Positions 27,635-37,845 are shown, counted from the stretch's first letter. The stretch is 64,000 bases of DNA from CAZUGA01 sp964619885 (GCA_964619885.1 CAZUGA010000001.1:124001-188000); one strand, 5' to 3'. Numbers and translations are program-made. Notes: generated by a model not told the origin, from the sequence alone.

Positions 27635-29992
27635 TTAAGTAATATTTTGTCCTGCCATATACATCCAGGTTTCGATAACGCTGTCTGGGTTTAGAGATAC
27701 GCTGGAAATACCTTGCTCCATTAACCATTTTGCGAGATCAGGGTAGTCAGACGGCGCCTGTCCGCAGATGCCGACATATTTTCCCCGCTTGTGGCAAGCG
27801 TTGATCGCCATTTGTAACAATACTTTAACCGCATCATTACGCTCATCAAAGCTATCGGCGATTAATGCCGAATCCCGGTCCAGACCCAAAGTTAGTTGGG
27901 TTAAATCGTTAGAGCCGATTGAAAATCCGTCGAAGTAGTCTAGAAAACGTTCCGCAAGAAGCGCGTTGGACGGGACTTCGCACATCATCATGATCTTCAA
28001 ACCGTTGCTGCCACGTTCCAGACCGTTTTCCCTGAGTAGACGAATGACCTTCCTGGCTTCCGCAACCGTTCGAATAAAAGGGATCATAATCCAGACATTT
28101 CCCAGCCCCATTTTTTCACGGACATACTTGATTGCTCTGCATTCGAGTGCAAAGCAATCACTGAAACTACGTGAAATATATCTAGAGGCGCCTCGAAATC
28201 CGATCATAGGATTTTCCTCGTCGGGTTCGTAATGATCTCCACCGAGAAGGTTAGCGTACTCGTTAGACTTAAAATCCGCCATCCGTACGATAATGGGCTT
28301 GGGTGCAAAAGCTGCGGCCAGAGTCGAGATGCCCTCGGCGAGTTTTTCGATATAGAACGTGCTTGGGTTGTCGTATCCCACAGTTTTTTCACGAATCTCG
28401 CTCTGCAGATCTTCCGGTAATTTTTCGAATTCTAAAAGCGCTTTGGGGTGGACGCCAATCATACGGTTGATGATAAATTCTATTCGTGCCAATCCTACGC
28501 CTTCGTTGGGCAGGGTTGAAAAACTGAAAGCTCGATCCGGGTTGGCGATGTTCATCATGATTTTCAGCGGCAGCTCGGGCATCGTATCGTAGTTGATTCG
28601 ATCGATGGTATAGTCCAAGGTGCCTTCGTACACATAGCCCGAATCACCTTCCGCACAAGATACGGTTATCGGTGAACCGTTACGAATTTTCTTGGTGGCG
28701 TCGCCGCATCCGACAACTGCGGGCACCCCAAGCTCGCGTGCAATTATCGCTGCGTGACAGGTACGTCCACCGCGGTTGGTGACAATTGCGGACGCACGCT
28801 TCATGATAGGTTCCCAGTCCGGGTCTGTCATATCGGTGACCAGAACGTCACCGGTACGGATGCGATCCATTTCGTCGGTGGATTTTATGATTTTCGCGAT
28901 TCCAACGCCGATTTTTTGACCAATGCTCCGGCCTTCGACAACCACCCTGGACGACTGATTAAGTTTATAACGTTCGATCTCGTTGCTGCGACTTTGTACA
29001 GTTTCGGGTCGGGCTTGCACGATATAGAGTTTGCCATCGGTTCCGTCTTTGGCCCATTCGATATCCATCGGGCACTGGTAATGCTGTTCTATTACGATGG
29101 CGATTTTGGCAAGTTGTTCGGCTTCGGTGTTGGATAACGAGAAATTGTGTTGTTCCTGTTCCGGTACGGCTATTGTGGTCACTGCATTTTTTTCGTCGTA
29201 GACCATTTTTTTTTCTTTAGAACCCAAATTTTTACGCAAAATTGCTGGTTTATGAGTGTTCAATGCTGGTTTGTATAGGTAATACTCGTCTGGATTTATC
29301 TCACCTTGCACGATCATTTCACCCAGCCCGTAACTGGACGTAATAAAAACCACGTCGCGAAACCCCGATTCTGTATCCAGCGTAAAAATGACACCACTTG
29401 ACGCGAGATCGCTGCGAACCATGCGCTGGATTCCAGCCGATAATGAAACCTGTTGGTGTTTGAAGTTTTTGTGTACCCGGTAGGCGATAGCCCTATCGTT
29501 AAACAACGATGCATAGACCTGCTTAATCGAGCTTAGAATATTTTCTATACCGGTTACATTTAAATAAGTTTCCTGCTGACCGGCAAATGACGCTTCCGGC
29601 AGATCTTCTGCGGTTGCCGATGAACGTACTGCTACCGAAAAGGCATCATCGGCATTTTTTAGCATTGCTCCGTAGGCATTAGAAACGGCTTTTTCTAAGT
29701 GCGGTGGGAACGGCGTATCCAATATCCATTGTCTGATATTAGCGCCGGTTTCAGTCAGTGCATCAATATCGTCTACATTGAGTTTGTCTAGCGTGTCATA
29801 GAGACGGTCAGCTAATCCATCCTGCGCGAGAAAATCGTTAAATGCTTGCGCGGTTGTCGCGAAGCCCTCTGGGACTATGACGCCCACCTGGGTTAGATGG
29901 CTGATCATTTCACCCAGTGACGCGTTTTTGCCCCCGACTCGATTTACGTCCCCGATGCCTAGACTTTCAAAATCGACGACATATTCTTTCAT
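27635..29992 (-). CDS. ppsA: Phosphoenolpyruvate synthase
   Basis: 785 residues from the ATG at 29992 (MKEYVVDFESLGIGDVNRVG); an upstream start adds 12. It makes PEP from pyruvate and ATP. Domains in order: ATP-grasp-like N-terminal domain with GGKNASLGEM and SSATAEDLPEASFAGQQ, the phosphohistidine domain with GGRTCHAAIIARELGVPAVVG (His413), and the PEP/pyruvate-binding barrel with SIGSNDLTQLTLGLDRDS and ICGQAPSDYPD. The regulator ppsR is divergent, 71 bases away. It supplies PEP to Ppc and gluconeogenesis. Confidence 0.96.
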   Translation of the reverse strand: MKEYVVDFESLGIGDVNRVGGKNASLGEMISHLTQVGVIVPEGFATTAQAFNDFLAQDGLADRLYDTLDKLNVDDIDALTETGANIRQWILDTPFPPHLEKAVSNAYGAMLKNADDAFSVAVRSSATAEDLPEASFAGQQETYLNVTGIENILSSIKQVYASLFNDRAIAYRVHKNFKHQQVSLSAGIQRMVRSDLASSGVIFTLDTESGFRDVVFITSSYGLGEMIVQGEINPDEYYLYKPALNTHKPAILRKNLGSKEKKMVYDEKNAVTTIAVPEQEQHNFSLSNTEAEQLAKIAIVIEQHYQCPMDIEWAKDGTDGKLYIVQARPETVQSRSNEIERYKLNQSSRVVVEGRSIGQKIGVGIAKIIKSTDEMDRIRTGDVLVTDMTDPDWEPIMKRASAIVTNRGGRTCHAAIIARELGVPAVVGCGDATKKIRNGSPITVSCAEGDSGYVYEGTLDYTIDRINYDTMPELPLKIMMNIANPDRAFSFSTLPNEGVGLARIEFIINRMIGVHPKALLEFEKLPEDLQSEIREKTVGYDNPSTFYIEKLAEGISTLAAAFAPKPIIVRMADFKSNEYANLLGGDHYEPDEENPMIGFRGASRYISRSFSDCFALECRAIKYVREKMGLGNVWIMIPFIRTVAEARKVIRLLRENGLERGSNGLKIMMMCEVPSNALLAERFLDYFDGFSIGSNDLTQLTLGLDRDSALIADSFDERNDAVKVLLQMAINACHKRGKYVGICGQAPSDYPDLAKWLMEQGISSVSLNPDSVIETWMYMAGQNIT

Positions 29993-30063
29993 CCATCTTT
30001 CCCATGTGTTAGTTTGCAGAGCGATCATTGTAGACGTTTTTGCATTTGGAAAGTAATCGCTCC

Positions 30064-30879
30064 GTGGAAAAATACACTGTTTTTTTTATTTCTGATCATA
30101 CCGCAATTACGGTTGAAACTTTGGGCTACAGCATTTTGACCCAATTTTCCCGTCTCAATTTTGAATTTCATGCGATTCCGTTCATGAATTCCCCCGAAAA
30201 AGCGAAAACGGCTCAATCATCAATAAATGATTGTTTCGAAAATAAAGGTATCCGTCCCGTGGTATTTAGTTCTGTGACCAATGAGGATCTGCGCAATGTC
30301 ATTAAGCAGAGCAATGCTGTGGTTTTGGATCTGTTTGAAATGTTTCTTCCTCCCCTGGAAGACGCATTCGATCATAGTTCTATACACGCTTCGGGGAAAA
30401 GTCATGGTATGACTGACAGTGTAAAATACGATTCAAGGATAGAGGCTTTGAATTTCGCCCTAAGCAGTGATGATGGCCTCAATTTTAAAGATTATACCCG
30501 CGCTGATTTGATTTTGGTTGGCGTGTCCAGAACGGGTAAAACCCCAACTTGTTTGTATTTGGCTTTGCAATTTGGAATATTCGCGGCCAACTACCCGGTT
30601 ACGGACGGCGATTTGGAAACTTTTCAGATTCCAAACGCACTGCAACCCTACCGCGATAAAATTCATGGGTTGACCATCGATCCCAGGCAACTTCAACGCA
30701 TCAGGCAAGAACGTCGACCGGATAGCGTATACGCATCGTTGCAGCAATGTCAGAAAGAAGTGGGTTCAGTTGAAGAATTGTTTAGGCAAGAGCGGATTCC
30801 TTTCATGGACGTGACCAATTTTTCGGTGGAAGAAATTTCAACGACGATCATTTATGAAAAAGGTTGGGCGCGGCGGTAG
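30064..30879 (+). CDS. ppsR: PEP synthase regulatory protein (DUF299 kinase/pyrophosphorylase)
   Basis: About 271 residues from the GTG at 30064, which is preceded by GGAAAG; TTG starts at 30040 or 30046 are alternatives. The family start VFFISDHTAITVETLGYSIL and the P-loop GVSRTGKTPT (about 153-162) are clear. PpsR phosphorylates PEP synthase on a threonine using ADP and removes the phosphate with Pi, so it switches PpsA off and on. Its divergent placement beside ppsA fits. Confidence 0.93.
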   Translation: MEKYTVFFISDHTAITVETLGYSILTQFSRLNFEFHAIPFMNSPEKAKTAQSSINDCFENKGIRPVVFSSVTNEDLRNVIKQSNAVVLDLFEMFLPPLEDAFDHSSIHASGKSHGMTDSVKYDSRIEALNFALSSDDGLNFKDYTRADLILVGVSRTGKTPTCLYLALQFGIFAANYPVTDGDLETFQIPNALQPYRDKIHGLTIDPRQLQRIRQERRPDSVYASLQQCQKEVGSVEELFRQERIPFMDVTNFSVEEISTTIIYEKGWARR

Positions 30880-30949
30880 GTGTATTGGCGCTTTCAGCAA
30901 TTCAATCGTTTGGCCCCGCCGTTTTTTTTCGCAAAGTTTTTCGTGAAGG

Positions 30950-30976
30950 GTTGAAAATTTTGATTTAATCCCAATA
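30950..30976 (+). promoter_or_regulatory. Sigma-32 heat-shock promoter of htpG
   Basis: GTTGAAA and CCCAATA are separated by 13 bases, a close match to the sigma-32 pattern CTTGAAA-(11 to 15)-CCCCATnT. It lies 60 bases before the htpG ATG, as expected for a heat-shock gene. Confidence 0.7.
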
Positions 30977-31036
30977 GTGCATTCATTATCTTGAAATCTC
31001 ATTAAGTAGTTAACGGAAACGAGGATAACTTTAGCA

Positions 31037-32974
31037 ATGACAGTCAAAGCCAAAAAAGAAACGTTGGGGTTTGAAACCGAAGTAAAACACCTTTTAAACC
31101 TAATGATTCACTCTTTGTATAGTAACAAGGAGATTTTTTTGCGGGAGCTTATCTCGAATGCATCGGATGCCGCCGACAAGTTACGCTTCGAAGCGTTATC
31201 CAAGGATGGTTTGTACGAGAACGACAGCGATTTAAAAATCCGGGTCGAATTTGACAAGGAAAATCGAACCGTGACCGTAAAGGATAATGGCATCGGTATG
31301 ACCCGCGAAGAAGTGCAGGATTCTATTGGAACGATTGCCAAGTCGGGCACCAAGCAGTTTTTTGAATCATTGACCGGTGATGAAGCCAAAGATAGTCAAT
31401 TAATCGGTCAATTTGGGGTTGGATTTTATTCGTCTTTTATCGTTGCGGACAAAGTTACGTTAAGGACCCGTAAAGCCGGTGAGAGCAAAGAGCAGGGGGT
31501 CCGTTGGGAATCGGCTGGTGAAGGAGACTATTCAATCGAAACGGTTAAAAAGGGAGAACGCGGAACCGAAGTAACCTTGCATTTGCGTGAAGGCGAGGAT
31601 GAATTTTTGGATGGTTTTAGACTGCGTTCGATCATTCGTAAGTTTTCCGACCATATTTCGCTTCCGATCATAATGGATAAGGATCCCGAGCCTAGCGAAA
31701 ATGAAGATGAAGAGAAAAAGGATGAAAAGGTCATCGTGGTTCCCGAAGAGGAAACAGTCAATAGTGCTTCCGCGCTTTGGGCCAAGTCGAAGCAGGATAT
31801 CGACGAGGAAGCATACAATGAATTTTACAAACACGTCGGGCATGATTTTCAAGACCCTTTAACTTACGTCCACAGCCGCGTCGAAGGGACTAACGAATAC
31901 ACCTTGTTGTTGTATATCCCACAGCGCGCGCCGTTCGATATGTGGGACCGGGATGCCAAGCACGGGGTTAAGCTGTATGTGCGCAAAATATTTATCACCG
32001 ACGACGCTGAGCAATTGATGCCCCGTTATTTGCGCTTTGTTCGGGGTGTGATTGATTCCGATTCCCTGCCGCTCAATGTGTCGCGCGAAATACTCCAGCA
32101 AAATAAACAGATCGAGTCGATACGCGCGGGTTCAGTCAAAAAAATATTGGGATTACTCGAAGGCATGGCGAAGAATGATGCCGAGAAATACCAAGGGTTT
32201 TGGAAGGAATTCGGCCGCGTAATTAAAGAAGGTCCGATAGAAGATTTTAAAAATAAAGACCGGATCGCCAAATTAATGCGTTTTTCCAGTACCCACAATG
32301 ATTTGGATGTACAAGATATTTCATTGCAAGATTATGTTGAGCGGATGAAAGACGGGCAGGATACTATTTATTATATTACTGCGGATAGTTTTTCTGCTGC
32401 GAAAAATAGTCCACATCTGGAAGTATTCAGAAAGAAGGGCATCGAAGTATTATTGCTAGCGGACCGGGTTGACGAATGGCTGACCTCGAATTTGACCGAA
32501 TTTGACGGTAAACAGCTGCAATCGGTTGCGAAGGGTGAATTGGATCTGAGCAAGCTGGGTGACGAAAAGGAAAAGGATAAGGAGAGTCAGGAAAAGGCGT
32601 CCGAGCAATACAAAGATCTTGTCGAAAAAGTTAAAAAAATTCTCGATAGTAAGATTAGCGAAGTTCGTATCAGTAATCGTTTGACTGAATCTGCCGCTTG
32701 CCTGGTTACCGAGAATTATGGCATGAGCTTGAATATGGAGCGCATCATGAAGGAAGCTGGCCAGGCCATGCCAGGGGGAACCAAGCCGATATTCGAAATC
32801 AACCCAGACCATCCGCTTGTCAATCGTTTAAACAGCGAAACGGATGAAGAACGGTTTGACGATATAACAAATATATTGTTTGACCAAGCGGTGCTCAGCG
32901 AGGGGGGGCAGTTGGATGACCCAGCGGCGTTTGTGCACAAACTTAATGGATTGTTGCAGGGCGTTTTGAGCTGA
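31037..32974 (+). CDS. htpG: Chaperone HtpG (Hsp90)
   Basis: 645 residues, normal length. The GHKL ATPase start is complete: ELISNASDAADKLRFEAL, VKDNGIGMTREEV, IGTIAKSGTK and GQFGVGFYSSF. Middle and C-terminal Hsp90 domains follow, including YLRFVRGVIDSDSLPLNVSRE. GAGG precedes the ATG. A sequence-visible sigma-32 promoter suggests heat-shock control. It acts as a cytosolic ATP-dependent chaperone. Confidence 0.97.
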   Translation: MTVKAKKETLGFETEVKHLLNLMIHSLYSNKEIFLRELISNASDAADKLRFEALSKDGLYENDSDLKIRVEFDKENRTVTVKDNGIGMTREEVQDSIGTIAKSGTKQFFESLTGDEAKDSQLIGQFGVGFYSSFIVADKVTLRTRKAGESKEQGVRWESAGEGDYSIETVKKGERGTEVTLHLREGEDEFLDGFRLRSIIRKFSDHISLPIIMDKDPEPSENEDEEKKDEKVIVVPEEETVNSASALWAKSKQDIDEEAYNEFYKHVGHDFQDPLTYVHSRVEGTNEYTLLLYIPQRAPFDMWDRDAKHGVKLYVRKIFITDDAEQLMPRYLRFVRGVIDSDSLPLNVSREILQQNKQIESIRAGSVKKILGLLEGMAKNDAEKYQGFWKEFGRVIKEGPIEDFKNKDRIAKLMRFSSTHNDLDVQDISLQDYVERMKDGQDTIYYITADSFSAAKNSPHLEVFRKKGIEVLLLADRVDEWLTSNLTEFDGKQLQSVAKGELDLSKLGDEKEKDKESQEKASEQYKDLVEKVKKILDSKISEVRISNRLTESAACLVTENYGMSLNMERIMKEAGQAMPGGTKPIFEINPDHPLVNRLNSETDEERFDDITNILFDQAVLSEGGQLDDPAAFVHKLNGLLQGVLS

Positions 32975-33156
32975 TAAAACCAAGTTTTCAGGTTGCTGGC
33001 ATTATTTCGAAGCTTCGCGGAACTGGTGTAATGCTAGTTCTAACCGAATAAGGCCGGAAATTCAGTATAACGCTAATTGATAGAATCTCACTGTAATGGC
33101 GAATTCTGAAATAGTATGCGACGAGGTTGTGACTAGGATCAAGCAAGTGCGGTGGG

Positions 33157-35571
33157 CTAATTTGAGCAATCATCGATTGGTCTAGTCACTGAGGATGTTT
33201 TTTGCAATAAATCGGTCATTTGCGTGGTTGATAGAGCCTTGCTGAATTTGTAACCTTGGAAGGCATCAATGTTTCTATTTTTTAGAAATTCGAATTGCGC
33301 TTGGTTTTCTACACCCTCGCCAATGACAGATAGATTCAAGCCGTGACCCATTTGGATAATCGCAGAGACTATGGCTGCATTGCTGTTATTTTCATGGACC
33401 TTATCGATAAATGATTTATCGATTTTGATGGTATCAATGGGGAAATACTTCAGGTAACTGAGTGAAGAATATCCGGTGCCAAAGTCGTCTATGGCTAGCG
33501 TCACACCTAATTTTTTGATGGATTGAAGCAGATCCAGTGTCTCTTCGGTGTCGTTCAGAAACAGACTCTCGGTAATCTCAAGCTCCAGGTATTTTGGCGG
33601 CAAATCGGAGTAGGCTAGCGCCTTTTCAATGATTTTGGTCAGATCGTGTTGATGCAATTGCCGGACCGATAGATTGACCGATATTCTTAAATCTTCGTGG
33701 CCGTTCATCTGCCAGGCCCGTAACTGGGCACAAGCTTGGGTCAAGACCCAGTTTCCAATTTCTACGATGGCGCCAGATTCTTCTGCAATCGGAATAAAAT
33801 CATCGGGAAAAACCTTGCCGTAATCCGGCCGCTCCCAGCGAACCAAGGCTTCAACGGCAACAATTTTGCCGCTCGCGAGTTCAATTTGCGGTTGGTAGTT
33901 GAGGATAAATTCATCCCGAGCAACCGCGTAGCGTAGCGCTTGCTCCAATTTAAGCCGGTGCAGTGCCCGAATATTCATTTCTTCAGCGTAGAATTGGATA
34001 TTATTGCGGCCCAGTTCTTTAGCGCGGTACATCGCTGTATCTGCGTTTTTCAGCAATGTTTCGGGGTTGTCTCCGTCCTTCGGGAATAACGTAATACCAA
34101 TGCTGGCCGTTACCGATATAGCATGGTTTTCCACTAAGAAAGGTGTGCCCAGCAAATCGATTAATTTTCTCGCGGTAATGGCGACCGCATTGGGTTGCTG
34201 AATTTCTTCCACCAAGACCACAAATTCATCGCCGCCCAGTCGCGCAACGGTATCCTCGTCTCGAACACCTTTGGTCAATCGTTGAGCAACCAGATTGAGC
34301 AAAGCGTCACCCGCCGCGTGTCCAAGACTATCGTTAACGTTTTTGAATCGGTCGAGATCCATAAACAGTAATGCGACCAAATGACAGGCGCGCTGCGCTC
34401 TTGAAATCGAGTGTTTGAGTCGATCCATCAACAATGCCCGGGTGGGTAATTGTGTCAACAGATCGTGATTGGCCTGAAATACGAGTTCTTGGCGATGCTT
34501 GCGGGCTTCAGTAACATCCCGCATGACGGTGACGGCACCGCTAACCTTGCCCGCTCGGTTTTTCAGCGGGGTGGCAATTTCTTCTATTATTTGGTCCTGG
34601 CCATGGCGGGTATGTAGCAATATATTCTTTTCCACACGGTTAACCGTTTGTAGACAGGTGATCAACGCGCAGCTGCTTTTTTCCCCGGTATGTTCTTCCA
34701 ACATCGGAAATAGATTTTCTATCGAATTTCCAATCGAATCTTCATTCGACCAGCCGCATAGCCGCTCGGCGGCTGGATTCAAATACTTGATAGTTGCGTC
34801 GGCACCTGTGATAACGACACCTTCCGAAAGTGCCTCCAATGTGATTTGCAAACGATCTTTCTCTTGGAATAAGGCCTCTTCGGTCTGGTGTCTGCGTTCG
34901 ATTTCCTTGATCAAGTTGCGGTTGTCGAAACGTAGCTCGAAAGAAGTTTTCAGCGTCTGGTGCATGGCTCGTGCGACTACAGTCATGCCAATCATGAAAA
35001 TGACCGTTAAACCAGCCATTGTTACCGATAACGTGCCTCCTTGTATGATCAACTGGCCCGCCAACGGACTCAAGGTTGGAAGAGCAAACGCCAGAAACGT
35101 TTCCATCCGTGCCGAGAGAACCGACGTAGCCGCGGCTGTCATGCCGGCCAAAACCATGATCAACAGCATTTGCGCTTCGAAGGTTCCGGCGGCAAATAGA
35201 AAAAGCGCGGCAGATCCCCAGACTATCCCGCTCAGGCCAGCGCCAATCAAATAGGCGTAGTGCCAGGTCCGAATTGAGGAGCTAAGCGAAATTTCACGGG
35301 AAAAATGTGCAGCGAGTAAACCCCGACAGATGGTGACAACGGAAAGTGCGACAAACCAAGAGACTATGACTGTGTGTTGAATATACGGCCACAAGACCAG
35401 GACCAGAAGGCTACCGTTTAGAAAGGTTACAATGAAGGTCAGTTTTGTATGGCTATACAAATGTGAAATTTGCTCGGCGTATACGCGGGATTGTGCATCA
35501 AAGCTGTCCTCGTGGACATCCACGAGTCCCGTGTCCCTTGAGTATTCGGATAAATCGTAAAGCTTGGCCAT
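33157..35571 (-). CDS. Membrane GGDEF-EAL protein with PAS domain
   Basis: 804 residues from the ATG at 35571. An N-terminal membrane module of about six helices (about 45-205) is followed by a helical linker, a PAS domain (about 235-350), a GGDEF domain with RLGGDEFVVLVEE (active-type motif), and an EAL domain with VEALVRWERPDYG and DDFGTGYSSLSYL. It could both make and break cyclic di-GMP; which activity dominates cannot be read here. It is convergent with htpG. The membrane module may sense an envelope signal. Confidence 0.9.
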   Translation of the reverse strand: MAKLYDLSEYSRDTGLVDVHEDSFDAQSRVYAEQISHLYSHTKLTFIVTFLNGSLLVLVLWPYIQHTVIVSWFVALSVVTICRGLLAAHFSREISLSSSIRTWHYAYLIGAGLSGIVWGSAALFLFAAGTFEAQMLLIMVLAGMTAAATSVLSARMETFLAFALPTLSPLAGQLIIQGGTLSVTMAGLTVIFMIGMTVVARAMHQTLKTSFELRFDNRNLIKEIERRHQTEEALFQEKDRLQITLEALSEGVVITGADATIKYLNPAAERLCGWSNEDSIGNSIENLFPMLEEHTGEKSSCALITCLQTVNRVEKNILLHTRHGQDQIIEEIATPLKNRAGKVSGAVTVMRDVTEARKHRQELVFQANHDLLTQLPTRALLMDRLKHSISRAQRACHLVALLFMDLDRFKNVNDSLGHAAGDALLNLVAQRLTKGVRDEDTVARLGGDEFVVLVEEIQQPNAVAITARKLIDLLGTPFLVENHAISVTASIGITLFPKDGDNPETLLKNADTAMYRAKELGRNNIQFYAEEMNIRALHRLKLEQALRYAVARDEFILNYQPQIELASGKIVAVEALVRWERPDYGKVFPDDFIPIAEESGAIVEIGNWVLTQACAQLRAWQMNGHEDLRISVNLSVRQLHQHDLTKIIEKALAYSDLPPKYLELEITESLFLNDTEETLDLLQSIKKLGVTLAIDDFGTGYSSLSYLKYFPIDTIKIDKSFIDKVHENNSNAAIVSAIIQMGHGLNLSVIGEGVENQAQFEFLKNRNIDAFQGYKFSKALSTTQMTDLLQKTSSVTRPIDDCSN

Positions 35572-35772
35572 TAGCAATAGTATGGTACGCTGCGTATTTC
35601 TATAGTTAGCGTGGAAACTTAGCTCGCCGACTGATTACATTTCCATATTCAATTTAGGAATTCCAATTAAGCTAACGTTAATTGAGTATAGGTTAGCTGT
35701 TAGTAATTGCGCTCTTGCTCTATCGAATAACAATTCATTATACACAAGCGTAGAACGTTGATTAGATTGGTA

Positions 35773-36561
35773 TTATCCAAGCAACATGCGTGCCGATAAT
35801 AGATATAATAAGATCGCGAATATTTGTTTTAATCGCTGGGTCGGAAGTTTGTGGGTCAGCATCGCACCCACAGGCGCGGTTAACACGCTGGAGCAAACGA
35901 TCGCCAATAGTGCCGGCAAATATATGTATCCCCATGAATGATCCGGTAGATTTGAGTTATTCCAGCCGGTAACAATAAATCCTATGGCACCTGCAACTGC
36001 GATGGGGAATCCACAAGCTGCCGAGGTTGCAATGCAATTACGCATCGCGACGTTACACCAGGTCAAAAACGGCACGGTCAGCGTGCCGCCGCCTATTCCC
36101 ACCAGAGCTGAAATCGCACCAATAATATTGCCGACGCCGAACGCACCCCAGCCGCCAGGAAATTCCCGCTGCGGTTTGGGTTTGATATTCAGAGACATCT
36201 GAATAGCGACATAAAGTTCGAATAGTCCGAAAGCGCGACGCAGAATGTGGTTCGGAAGAAGATCGGCTATCGCCGTACCAAGCCAAGCCCCGATAATAAT
36301 TCCAGGTGTGAGTTGCAGGAAGACCGGCCACAGCACAGCCTTTTTACGGTGGTGTGCCATGACCGATGAAATAGATGTAAATACGATAGACGCTAACGAA
36401 GTTCCGATAGCGAGGTGGACGATTATCGGGGCGGCGAAGTCTTGGCTTTGAAAAATCGTAATGAGTATCGGTACGATAATAAGTCCGCCGCCGACTCCCA
36501 ATAGCCCGGCGATTAGCCCGGAAAAAGCTCCAAGAAAAATAAAATACAAAGTCATTGTCAT
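35773..36561 (-). CDS. TauE/SafE-family sulfite/anion exporter-like permease
   Basis: 262 residues, about eight membrane helices. The first half has FSGLIAGLLGVGGGLIIVPI and the second NIIGAISALVGIGGGTLTVP, the paired glycine-rich signatures of this family. It is a predicted inner-membrane exporter of sulfite or organosulfonates. It lies upstream of and divergent from no clear pathway gene, so the substrate is unknown. It is more canonical than the paralogue at 8342-9064. Confidence 0.88.
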   Translation of the reverse strand: MTMTLYFIFLGAFSGLIAGLLGVGGGLIIVPILITIFQSQDFAAPIIVHLAIGTSLASIVFTSISSVMAHHRKKAVLWPVFLQLTPGIIIGAWLGTAIADLLPNHILRRAFGLFELYVAIQMSLNIKPKPQREFPGGWGAFGVGNIIGAISALVGIGGGTLTVPFLTWCNVAMRNCIATSAACGFPIAVAGAIGFIVTGWNNSNLPDHSWGYIYLPALLAIVCSSVLTAPVGAMLTHKLPTQRLKQIFAILLYLLSARMLLG

Positions 36562-36671
36562 TGATCGTCGATCATTGCGGGATGGTTATAAATTAACACG
36601 ACCTGTTCTGTAGCATGGCGAGCCGGAATATAGATGTTATTGATAGAATTGGACAAAGCCCTGTCCTCCGA

Positions 36672-37115
36672 TTAAGGCATGGCCCAGTACTTGTGTACGA
36701 TTCCGAAAAAACCGATTGCGGTGATCACTAGTAGAATCCCGCCGTTTAAGGTCGAAGGTTTTCGAAAATATACTATTGTCGTAATGGCAAACAACGGCCA
36801 GAAACTATACCCGATTATGCTTAACGCGGATTTCGATAGGGGTAGCGGAAGATATTGCGTCGCATTTGGGATAGAGACGGGTGCGTACATCAACGCATGA
36901 AATACGGTTTCATAGGGAAGAGCCGTGCTGACCAACAGCATATCACCCGCGACACCCATGGCGATGCCTGCAAGAATTAAGAACAGGCTATCTCTGATTC
37001 GTCTTAGTGGGCGGATTGAACCAAGCCATTTCAATAATGGCTTATTAAAGTTTATATAATTTAGGTGCTTGAGCCAAGCGCCCTTGATTAGTAAATTAAG
37101 GATAACTCGTAACAT
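36672..37115 (-). CDS. Hypothetical membrane protein
   Basis: 147 residues with a basic N-terminal third and about three hydrophobic segments (about 42-65, 90-112, 123-145). No family was recognised. The true start could be further in, as the first 25 residues are poorly protein-like. It is co-oriented with the TauE/SafE gene, 110 bases upstream of it. Confidence 0.5.
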   Translation of the reverse strand: MLRVILNLLIKGAWLKHLNYINFNKPLLKWLGSIRPLRRIRDSLFLILAGIAMGVAGDMLLVSTALPYETVFHALMYAPVSIPNATQYLPLPLSKSALSIIGYSFWPLFAITTIVYFRKPSTLNGGILLVITAIGFFGIVHKYWAMP

Positions 37116-37521
37116 TGTGCTGTTGGGTTGCTGAATGCGTGGGTTAGATAGGGCTGCGCAATTTTGGTTGAAGGAGATGGTTTACCGTAGTTCGTTAACT
37201 TGGTGTTCATGCTTAATCGAGCGGAACAACTGGCTAACGTATTGGATTCCTAAAGCACACTTCTTTGTTTTTGGCCAATGTAAATCAAGTGACCGCGAAT
37301 GGTAAAGTCGGTTCAAACAAGTGCGGGCTATGGCTAAATTATTACACCGGCCTTGCAGTTCCATTCCACTTATAGTTATGATTACATTCGCCATAGGTTG
37401 ATTCTGGCCCGGTGCAATTGCTTGGTCTTAACTTTCAAGCCGCGTGCAGTATGCACAATTGATGTACATCTTGAGACAGAAATTAGAATAAATTTAATCT
37501 AACAGCTCCAGAGGTGCCAAT
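37116..37521. other. Intergenic region, nothing certain
   Basis: A 70-codon open frame on the minus strand (37182-37394) has no ribosome binding site and no recognisable features; it is not called. Nothing else is seen apart from the expected promoter of the plus-strand GlsB gene. Confidence 0.35.
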
Positions 37522-37773
37522 ATGAGTTTGATGCAATTAGTAATATTTTTGGTCATCGGCGGCGTCGCCGGTTGGTTAGCCGGAATCTTAAAAAAAGGCG
37601 ATGGTTTCGGGTTGGTGGGGAACATCGTGATAGGCACTCTGGGTGCGATTGTCGGTGGATTCGTGTTCAAATTTTTCGGTGTTTCTTTCGCTGGTTTAAT
37701 CGGCGATATCATTACCGCTGCTGCTGGTGCTGTGATATTGCTTTATGTTTTCGGTTTGTTTAAGAAACTATAA
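37522..37773 (+). CDS. GlsB/YeaQ/YmgE-family membrane protein
   Basis: 83 residues, three hydrophobic helices with GGVAGWLAGILKKGDGFGLVGNIVIGTLGAIVGG, the signature of the transglycosylase-associated (GlsB/YeaQ/YmgE) family. These are small stress-related inner-membrane proteins of unknown biochemical role. GAGG lies upstream of the ATG. Confidence 0.88.
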   Translation: MSLMQLVIFLVIGGVAGWLAGILKKGDGFGLVGNIVIGTLGAIVGGFVFKFFGVSFAGLIGDIITAAAGAVILLYVFGLFKKL

Positions 37774-37779
37774 AACGTT

Positions 37780-37845
37780 GCCGTAATTGATCGATTAATT
37801 GGGTTTAATCTGCGTTTAAGCTTTACCGTCTCGATCAATTGCGGC
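37780..37845. repeat. Long inverted repeat after the GlsB gene
   Basis: Arms GCCGTAATTGATCGA and TCGATCAATTGCGGC (15 bp, one mismatch) flank a 36-base centre directly after the stop codon. It may act as a transcript-end structure; no T-run follows closely. Confidence 0.5.

Noticed and set aside
37182..37394. 70-codon minus-strand open frame
   Set aside because: No ribosome binding site and no recognisable domain; composition looks random.
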